Assembly (NCBI GenBank): GCA_021812985.1
Contig: JAKAMG010000010.1
Coordinates: 1-64,000 of the forward strand
Origin: Bacteroidota bacterium
GTDB lineage: Bacteria > Bacteroidota > Ignavibacteria > Kryptoniales > JAKASW01
DNA length: 64,000 bases
Direction of reading: 5' to 3'
Shown piece by piece: positions 16,932 through 23,672 of the stretch (positions are counted from its first letter, which is position 1; each line of letters begins with the position of its first letter). Under the pieces are notes generated by a model. That model was given only the letters and a program-made list of their open reading frames with translations, did not search any database and was not told the DNA's origin. Position numbers and translations under genes: made by a program.

Positions 16932-18314
16932 CTACAACTTTTCTTCAAGTCTTCTTATACAGTTGATCAAGCCTCTCGTGGTATGATAATCCACCTTCCA
17001 GATAGTGGCCTTCGGACCCTTCTCATTTTGGGGGGCCTTATCGACACCTCCCCAGTACCAGCCGCCGTATTTCCGGTCCAGGAGATATTTCTCTATATAA
17101 TTCCACTGCTCGCAGAATTTCACGTAATAATTCATCTTATCGTGCGGATAGAGTTCGGACATCATCAGAAACGAATTGAGCGCCTCTATCTGGCTCCACC
17201 ACTGTTTCGTCGGCATAATGATTGTGACATTCGTTTCACCCCGAAAAATATATCCGCTGTCGTAAATCCCGCCGAGCTCTTTGTCCCAGCCGTTTTCAAG
17301 CGCGTAGTCGTCCATCCACTTCGAGATCCTGATCGTCTCCTCGTCGTTCTTCAGACCGAGAGCCTTGGAAGTCTCGAGGAGGAGCCAGGCAGTTTCAACG
17401 TTGTGCCCAAACGAAATGTGATCATCTTCAAAATGCGCTGTCCGCAGGTAGTTGCTTGAATCGCGATATGATATCGGCGTCCAGTCGCGTTTGAAAAAAA
17501 GCGTGAGATAGGGATGGCCATCTATCGCTATGTCTCTCACGTCGTGGAACAGAGAATCGAGTCGAACCCGCAACTCCGGGTTGGGCCACACCTGATACAA
17601 TTCGGTGAACGCTTCCATGATATGTATCATCGAGTTCTGGTCTTTAGGCGGAACCGGACCGAGACCGTCCTTGAACGGCTCCCCTTCCCTCGAGATGTTC
17701 TGGAAATAGCCGCCATACTTTGGATCGTAACTGTGCTGGTCCATCCAATTGTATGTTCTGACTGCAAGGTTGAGCGCGGATGTATCACCAAAGGCCCTGT
17801 AGTAAGCCGCGAGACCATATATTGCAAAAGCATTCCCGTACGCCGTTTTCATGTATTGACCATGCGAGCCGAGAGGCTTTCCCTCCCTGTCCAGGATATC
17901 GTAGAAACCGCCATATTTCTTGTCCCACATGACATTTTGGATAAATTCGAAGCCTTGGCGCGCGTAATTAAAGTACGGTTCTTTCTCATTGAAGTAAATC
18001 GAGGCGTTCGCATTCGACCAGACGAGGCGGGCCTGCGTGACTATCATCTTGTTCTGCGAGCCTTCGAGTTCCCACTTGTAGTTCATGTCGGTGAAATAAC
18101 CGCCGTATACGGTATCTATCGTGCCACTCCCGAAATGATCGAGCTCTTCCCTCAACTGCTCCTTCAGCTCGGACAATATGACTTTGCCGTCTGTCTCGAC
18201 CTTCTCTTTGTGAGCCTGACATCTTCCGTCTACCGGGCTCGACAAATTCAAAAAGAGGATTGACATGAGGAGAAACGCCGACGATAGCGGCCCTGAAACA
18301 CGATTGGTCGTCAT
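16932..18314 (-). CDS. Exported AGE-family 2-epimerase homologue
   Basis: A 460-residue paralogue of the gene at 15366-16784 with the same motifs ('YGGYFTDMNYKWELEG', 'MIVTQARLVWSNANASI', 'KYGGFYD', 'YGNAFAIYGLAAYY', 'ISFGHNVETAWLLLE', 'QWWSQIEALN', 'KVDYHTTRGLINC') and both catalytic histidines. The open frame extends upstream to 18461, but residues before the ATG at 18314 are low complexity. This ATG (or one eight codons earlier) begins a signal-peptide-like stretch 'SSAFLLMSILFLNLSS'. It therefore appears to act in the periplasm or at the surface, unusual for AGE enzymes. Asp in the usual 'GHDYETG' is Asn here ('GHNVETA'). Whether it is an epimerase or has shifted to another function is open. 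Confidence 0.75.
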   Translation of the reverse strand: MTTNRVSGPLSSAFLLMSILFLNLSSPVDGRCQAHKEKVETDGKVILSELKEQLREELDHFGSGTIDTVYGGYFTDMNYKWELEGSQNKMIVTQARLVWSNANASIYFNEKEPYFNYARQGFEFIQNVMWDKKYGGFYDILDREGKPLGSHGQYMKTAYGNAFAIYGLAAYYRAFGDTSALNLAVRTYNWMDQHSYDPKYGGYFQNISREGEPFKDGLGPVPPKDQNSMIHIMEAFTELYQVWPNPELRVRLDSLFHDVRDIAIDGHPYLTLFFKRDWTPISYRDSSNYLRTAHFEDDHISFGHNVETAWLLLETSKALGLKNDEETIRISKWMDDYALENGWDKELGGIYDSGYIFRGETNVTIIMPTKQWWSQIEALNSFLMMSELYPHDKMNYYVKFCEQWNYIEKYLLDRKYGGWYWGGVDKAPQNEKGPKATIWKVDYHTTRGLINCIRRLEEKL

Positions 18315-18485
18315 TGCTCCAAGGTTGTCCTGGAGCATTTCTTTCCGCTTTCGGCCACGGTCGTCCGCAGGCGGGAGGGATAGATCAACACGTTGCCTTC
18401 GGCTGGTCAGAGCTGCATGCACGATTCCACACAAATTACTTTTCATCATCAGGAATGTCAATTACGGCCCATTCGTTTGACCGGC

Positions 18486-19481
18486 CTATTCACCCGGCTG
18501 CCTCTCATACGCCTTAATAACTTTTTCGAAGAGATCATTCGTACGCTCCCTTATCACTCTCCTTCCGGGGTCGGCTTCGAACCAGGCAAGTGTCCTTTTC
18601 ACTCCCTCGCTGAAGGGTATAGTAGACTTGAAGTCGGGAACGAATGCTTTGATCTTCGAATTGTCAAAGATCGCGGAGTGTGCCTTGTCGCCGAGAAGCG
18701 TTCCCTCGAACGACTTGTCGAACCTGATCAGAAAATCGGATGACACGTGCACTATCCTGGCCTCGACGCCGGCAGCTTCCGCGACAAGATTGTATATCTG
18801 ATCCCAAGTCAGGACCTCGTCAGAAGTAATTGTAAACGGGTGGCCAATCGCTCTTCGATTGCCGATCAGACCGACGAAGCCCTTCGCAAAATCCTCCGAG
18901 TGCGTAATGGTCCACAACGATGTGCCATCGCCATGGACTATCACCTTCTTTCCCTTCTTCATCCTGTCCACTGCAGTGTATTCATCCCAGCCGCCAATCG
19001 CCAGGGGTATGACGGTGTCGTATGTGAAAGAAGGCCTGACGATGGTAATTGGAAACGCGTCCTCGCGGTAGGCTCTGTTAAGCCTTTCCTCACAGGCTAT
19101 CTTGTTCCTCGAATATTCCCAGAATGGATTGAACAGCGGAGTAGATTCCGTAATGACCGGAAAAGTCGGCGGTTTCTGATATGCTGACGCGGAGCTTATG
19201 AAGATGTACTGCCGCGTCTTCCCGCCAAACAGCGCGATGTCTCTCTCCACCTCCTGCGGAACGTAGGCGATCCAGTTTACAACGGCGTCCCATTGTTCCT
19301 CGCCCAATGTCCGGGCAATGTCATCAGGCCTGGAGATGTCACCTGGGATCGTCCTGGCCCCGGCTATGCTTACTCCCCTCTTCCCGCGATTCAATAGAAA
19401 AAGATCCATCCCTCTCTCGACGCACAACCTGCTGACCGATGCACTGATGTTTCCAGTTCCGCCGATGAAAAGCACTTTCAT
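18486..19481 (-). CDS. NAD-dependent epimerase/dehydratase (extended SDR)
   Basis: A 331-residue Rossmann enzyme. 'VLFIGGTGNISASVSRLC' is the dinucleotide-binding glycine motif, 'PGDISRPDDI' the adenine-site loop, 'FISSASAY' and 'EYSRNKIACEE' give the Ser and YxxxK catalytic residues, and 'VRPSFTYD' follows. AAGGA precedes the ATG at 19481. No signal peptide, so cytoplasmic. Substrate unknown: extended SDRs of this type act on nucleotide sugars or as sugar oxidoreductases. Its place between the exported epimerase homologue and a GH105-like hydrolase in the polysaccharide locus suggests it handles a released sugar or its oxidised form. Confidence 0.75.
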   Translation of the reverse strand: MKVLFIGGTGNISASVSRLCVERGMDLFLLNRGKRGVSIAGARTIPGDISRPDDIARTLGEEQWDAVVNWIAYVPQEVERDIALFGGKTRQYIFISSASAYQKPPTFPVITESTPLFNPFWEYSRNKIACEERLNRAYREDAFPITIVRPSFTYDTVIPLAIGGWDEYTAVDRMKKGKKVIVHGDGTSLWTITHSEDFAKGFVGLIGNRRAIGHPFTITSDEVLTWDQIYNLVAEAAGVEARIVHVSSDFLIRFDKSFEGTLLGDKAHSAIFDNSKIKAFVPDFKSTIPFSEGVKRTLAWFEADPGRRVIRERTNDLFEKVIKAYERQPGE

Positions 19482-19685
19482 ATATTTGTTCCTTACTATT
19501 GGGACTTCTTAAACTCACATCTCGCCTGCGAGGGCATTTAAAGATAAGAACAGCTGTCCGCAATTCCGTCCGGCCGTTATTCTCTGCAGCCTTCAGACTC
19601 ATTCGGCTCCAGACAACGCCGCCTCCTGGCGTTTCAGATCGTCGACTGAACATTTCGGGAAGTAAGATGCCTAGTCAGTACCACG

Positions 19686-20744
19686 TCAAACGTCTTTGCG
19701 TGCGCTCTCCATCATGATGAAGAAGGCCTCCCCTTCGGTCGCGGTACCTGGATGGTTGAATTCCGGCGAGCCGCAGACTCCCTGAACAAGGCCCAGGTTA
19801 TCCACCCTGGTGACTGCGGCATCGCGCATCATTTCAGCCTTCGCGAGATACTCGGCACGTATCCAGCCTCCCTTTACTCCGCGGTAGATCGTGTATGCGA
19901 GCATCTGCGATAGATTTGTCTCAACAAACGAGTTCCTGTCATCAACGATATTATGGAACAACCCGTCCGGCCTCAAATATGCAAGGCACCCTTCGAGCAG
20001 CTCATTAAGGTAACTTACCAGATATTCCCTGTCGCTCTTCATCGAATCTGGGAGCGCACGTATGACCCTTGAAAGCCCGGCGGCAGTCCATCCGTTGCCT
20101 ACTCCCCAGAAGTCTTTTCTTACAAAAGCCAATTTGTCGCAATCCCACATATGGGAGAGGAGCTTCTTCCCGCCGTCCCAAAGCATAGCGCGTACCCCCC
20201 TTACCTGCTTCATCGCCTCATCATACTTGCCAGCGGCGGCGAGAAAGGGAGGGAGCATGTAGTTGATGTCGCTCCAGACCTGCGGTAGGTTAGTGAAGTG
20301 ATAAATTATTCCGTCACTGTTTCTGGGAGCTTCATTCGTGACGTAGTTCACCATTTTGCTGAAGCCGTCCATGAGGAGCGGGTCCCCTGTTCGCCTCGCC
20401 GCCCAAAGCACGGCTTCACCTGGAGAGGCGGCGTCGCTCAGCGCGAACTCCTCGCCAAGCATTGCCAGGCGTCCGTCGCTCGATTGTCTGAGCACCGCAT
20501 CCTTGGCCATGAGCACGACCATATCTTCCTCACCGGATTCAAGCATGGCCTGCATCGCGACGCCCTGCTCCCAGGTAGCCCGCTGCATGCTCAGCATTGC
20601 CATCTTCACTCTGTTCACCAAGACGTCATCTTCCCCGATGTGGCGGTCCGGGCCGGGGTTAAGAACCGTCCTCGCCAGTCCGGATGGAAAGGCCGCCGCC
20701 AGAGCGGCGAGAGGAACTCCCGCTACGAAGCTTCGCCTTCTCAT
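19686..20744 (-). CDS. GH105/GH88-like unsaturated uronyl hydrolase, Tat-exported
   Basis: A 352-residue protein when started at the ATG at 20744, which has GGAGGG six bases upstream; the frame extends 45 codons further but without support. The N-terminus 'MRRRSFVAGVPLAALAAAF' has the RRxF pattern and short hydrophobic core of a twin-arginine signal. The body is an alpha/alpha six-hairpin fold with 'RATWEQGVAMQAMLE', 'DINYMLPPFLAAAGKYDEA', 'FWGVGNGWTAAGLSRVI' and 'TATEGEAFFIMME', matching the GH105/GH88 family. Those enzymes remove unsaturated uronic acids produced by lyases. No lyase is seen in the locus, so the substrate may be pectin-like side chains or the enzyme may have another specificity. 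Confidence 0.7.
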   Translation of the reverse strand: MRRRSFVAGVPLAALAAAFPSGLARTVLNPGPDRHIGEDDVLVNRVKMAMLSMQRATWEQGVAMQAMLESGEEDMVVLMAKDAVLRQSSDGRLAMLGEEFALSDAASPGEAVLWAARRTGDPLLMDGFSKMVNYVTNEAPRNSDGIIYHFTNLPQVWSDINYMLPPFLAAAGKYDEAMKQVRGVRAMLWDGGKKLLSHMWDCDKLAFVRKDFWGVGNGWTAAGLSRVIRALPDSMKSDREYLVSYLNELLEGCLAYLRPDGLFHNIVDDRNSFVETNLSQMLAYTIYRGVKGGWIRAEYLAKAEMMRDAAVTRVDNLGLVQGVCGSPEFNHPGTATEGEAFFIMMESARKDV

Positions 20745-20951
20745 GCATCGCCCTCCAGAATTTGAAGTCGCTGACAGCCGCTTAGATATCCCTTCCCTTC
20801 TCAAATGCCGGACAGCACCCATCATTGGAAAAAATCGAGAAGAGAGCCGGCTTGTTACTGAGAAGGCCGGACGCCTCACGGCACCCGGCCCTCTCCTATT
20901 CCATCCGCTGTGTGGCTGTCTTGGCTGCAGACATCCACAAACCGATGCCCA

Positions 20952-23603
20952 CTACTTAATCAGCATCATCTTCTTGGTCACGGAGTAGTTTCCTGCCTGG
21001 AGCCTGTAGAAGTAGACGCCGCTCGCATACCTGCCAGCATTGAAGGTGGCTTGGTAGCTGCCGGGGCTCTGATAACCCGAGAAGAGAGTTTCGACTTTCT
21101 GACCGAGGACGTTGTAAACGGTCAGGGTCACCAGACTCCGCTTCGGAATGGAATAATTGATCAGCGTAGTCGGGTTGAACGGGTTCGGGTAGTTTTGCTC
21201 GAGCCTGAACGAGGCCGGCAGTCCCGGTGTCACTTTTACAGCAGTCAGTTCAGAAATCAGTTGCACATAATCGACGTTGGCGTTTCCACCGCCAACGACG
21301 AGATCGTGCTGGCCGGCTGTCAGAGTGAACGCAGTCGAGAATATGTCGGAGCCGGTCGAATCGGCCTTCTTTGGAAGTACTGGGCTCGCAAGAGTCGTTG
21401 ATCCCTCTTTGATGGTTAAGGTTTGATCAGATCCTGACACGTTCTGACCAAATACGCGGAGATGATATGGACCCGCGCTCGCGGCATTTACTCTGAACGT
21501 CATGGTTCCGGCCGATCCAAGCTTCACGTACTTGAAGCCCGAAGTGGCAACCCACTTTAGTCCCACGCTGCCCGGGGTGCAGAACTTCGCAACCGCATCC
21601 GGCGCTTTTAGCCTTATAGTGTCAGTACCGCCATGAACGACAAGGTCTACCTCGGCAAAGTACATCTCGCCCCAACCTCCGGAAAGGACGGCGAGTGTAT
21701 TCTGACCGGCCTTTAGCGTGAAGGCGGCTGAGTCACCCGGAGACCAAGTGCCAGTCCCGCCGACGGAGTCCGCTGTGATCGGCACCCATATCCACTGATT
21801 GTTCGACAGCCCTGCGGACACCCCGCTTGCTACGTCAAAGACGAACTGCCCCCACATATGAGCCTTATCATGGACCTGAGTCCCGTTAAACGCAATGACC
21901 GGACCGCTCGTTCCCCTGCCGGTTTCATTAACGTACCATCTTGTATCATATTCGCCCGGCGTCGTGACGTTGAACGTCCAGGTGATGGAGCCTCCACCGT
22001 TGTAGTCGTAATAAGTCAGTCCTTTATTCGTATCGACAGCCGCCGTCCCGCCGAGTGTGGCAGAATTCGCGGCGATCGACGAGTCGACCGGATAAATAAT
22101 GACCGGTCCTGCTATCTTCTCGATCTGCTGGACATAGCTCGCCTGGTTCGCAAGGAAGGTTGCCTTCTTCGCGGGGAACCAGTTCAAGTCGCCTATGGGC
22201 AGTCCATCGGTACCCGCGGTCATGAGAGTGGCGTCCGTGTAGGTGAAATTCTCCGGGAGAGGCCAGGTCTCATCGCTCGGGTGCACCGTGGGATGATAGA
22301 AGTAGTTGGTCCCGCCTGTCGTCCCCGCCCTCAACTGCGTTATCATGGCCCACATGGAATCGCCCATAGTGGCCCCCGTGACGCTATTGAGAGGCTTCTG
22401 CCAATCCGCATCGGCCAAAGGATATGTGGCCAATCCCGCGGGAAGGCTGCTGAGCCAGACAGTATCCTGTATCTTCATGTGGTCGGGGTACTGACTTACG
22501 TAATCGAGCACCGAAACCGGATCTATGAAGTACGCCCGCTGGACAGTTGTGCCATACTTGTTGATGAAGAACGGATCTAGATACGCGTATATGTTCGTTA
22601 TCACGACTCGTCTTCCCTGTTCGGGTCCGTAGGCCGAGGGAAGAATGCCAATCGTAAACAATCCGCTGTACTTCTCTCTGGGATCACGGCCGGAAGATGT
22701 AAGGTCTGCCTGACCTTCGCCTTCCCACCACCCGTTGATCACCAGGTTGTTCGCGAAATACGCATTCTGCCACCAGTCACCTGAACCCGACACAACCCCG
22801 CGCCCAACGTTGACGAGAGTGTTGTGATTGAACCTCAGATAATAGATGGATCCGTTCTCGGCCTGGAAGGCCATGAACCCCATATTGAAGAAGGTATTGT
22901 TCTCAATTATCACCGTATCCTGATCCGCCCAGAAGGAGAGACCACGACCGGTCCACTGCTGAGTGATAGGAGTCTCGAGCAAGTTACGGAATTTGTTATT
23001 TGTGACCAGGATCGTGTTCCCCGTTCCGGTCCACGCGAATAGCGAAAAGTTGCTTTGCTCGAGAATGCAGTTGTCAATCACGAACCTGTGGTTACTCGCG
23101 TTGATCTGGCACGGCTGGTAGAAAGTCTGTTTTCCGCTTGAGGTTGTCCGCCCGGAGATGTAAACATTCTTGATTGTGATATCATGCTGGCCGGTAATCA
23201 GGCCTCCCGCGGCAGTTGTTCCATCGGCCCTGAGGTCGGTTTGCTGAAGCACGGCGGGCCAGTCGCCGGAAACCGTGTTACCATAAGGTTGGCCAATCAG
23301 CCTCAGTGGAAAACCCGTGTTAACTATCGGGTCCGATTCCCAGTAGTAGCCGTTCGCTTTGAGGACATAGACGCGGTTCATGTTCGCTCTTCCTCCGCTG
23401 CTCAAGGTGTCCCCTTTGACCGCAGCGTACAGAGCGTTTATCCTGGGAGTACCGTCGGACTTCATCCATGCGACGTACATCGTGTCGCCCGACACCACAT
23501 TGGTGGTGTCGCTCTGCGTGATTTGCGCCCTGGATTCCTGCATCGGTAGAAGCAGTACTCCGCCCAACAGCAGCGAAAGCGCAAAATAGAAACGAGCTTT
23601 CAT
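20952..23603 (-). CDS. T9SS-exported parallel beta-helix protein with sugar-binding-like modules
   Basis: An 883-residue secreted protein. The ATG at 23603 starts a signal peptide (KARFYFALSLLLGGVLLLP) and is preceded by AAGGAG, although the frame opens at 23654. Residues about 140-400 carry Asn-rich beta-helix turns ('VTNNKFRNLLETPI', 'IIENNTFFNMGFMAF', 'LRFNHNTLVNVGRG', 'YFANNLVINGWWEG'), the pectate-lyase-like fold. Residues about 500-780 hold two beta-sandwich regions that resemble carbohydrate-binding modules ('GGGSITWTFNVTTPGEYDTR', 'AGPYHLRVFGQ'). The C-terminus is a full type IX sorting domain ('NYPNPFNPTTLINYSIP' to 'VTKKMMLIK'). No catalytic residues can be named. It lies 69 bases after the TonB receptor and probably binds or processes polysaccharide at the surface. 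Confidence 0.85.
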   Translation of the reverse strand: MKARFYFALSLLLGGVLLLPMQESRAQITQSDTTNVVSGDTMYVAWMKSDGTPRINALYAAVKGDTLSSGGRANMNRVYVLKANGYYWESDPIVNTGFPLRLIGQPYGNTVSGDWPAVLQQTDLRADGTTAAGGLITGQHDITIKNVYISGRTTSSGKQTFYQPCQINASNHRFVIDNCILEQSNFSLFAWTGTGNTILVTNNKFRNLLETPITQQWTGRGLSFWADQDTVIIENNTFFNMGFMAFQAENGSIYYLRFNHNTLVNVGRGVVSGSGDWWQNAYFANNLVINGWWEGEGQADLTSSGRDPREKYSGLFTIGILPSAYGPEQGRRVVITNIYAYLDPFFINKYGTTVQRAYFIDPVSVLDYVSQYPDHMKIQDTVWLSSLPAGLATYPLADADWQKPLNSVTGATMGDSMWAMITQLRAGTTGGTNYFYHPTVHPSDETWPLPENFTYTDATLMTAGTDGLPIGDLNWFPAKKATFLANQASYVQQIEKIAGPVIIYPVDSSIAANSATLGGTAAVDTNKGLTYYDYNGGGSITWTFNVTTPGEYDTRWYVNETGRGTSGPVIAFNGTQVHDKAHMWGQFVFDVASGVSAGLSNNQWIWVPITADSVGGTGTWSPGDSAAFTLKAGQNTLAVLSGGWGEMYFAEVDLVVHGGTDTIRLKAPDAVAKFCTPGSVGLKWVATSGFKYVKLGSAGTMTFRVNAASAGPYHLRVFGQNVSGSDQTLTIKEGSTTLASPVLPKKADSTGSDIFSTAFTLTAGQHDLVVGGGNANVDYVQLISELTAVKVTPGLPASFRLEQNYPNPFNPTTLINYSIPKRSLVTLTVYNVLGQKVETLFSGYQSPGSYQATFNAGRYASGVYFYRLQAGNYSVTKKMMLIK

Positions 23604-23672
23604 AGTCTTACTTCTCCTTCTCTGGTGATTAGTTAGGGTTTTGTTTATTGCCATACTGCTAGCAATCCTCTT

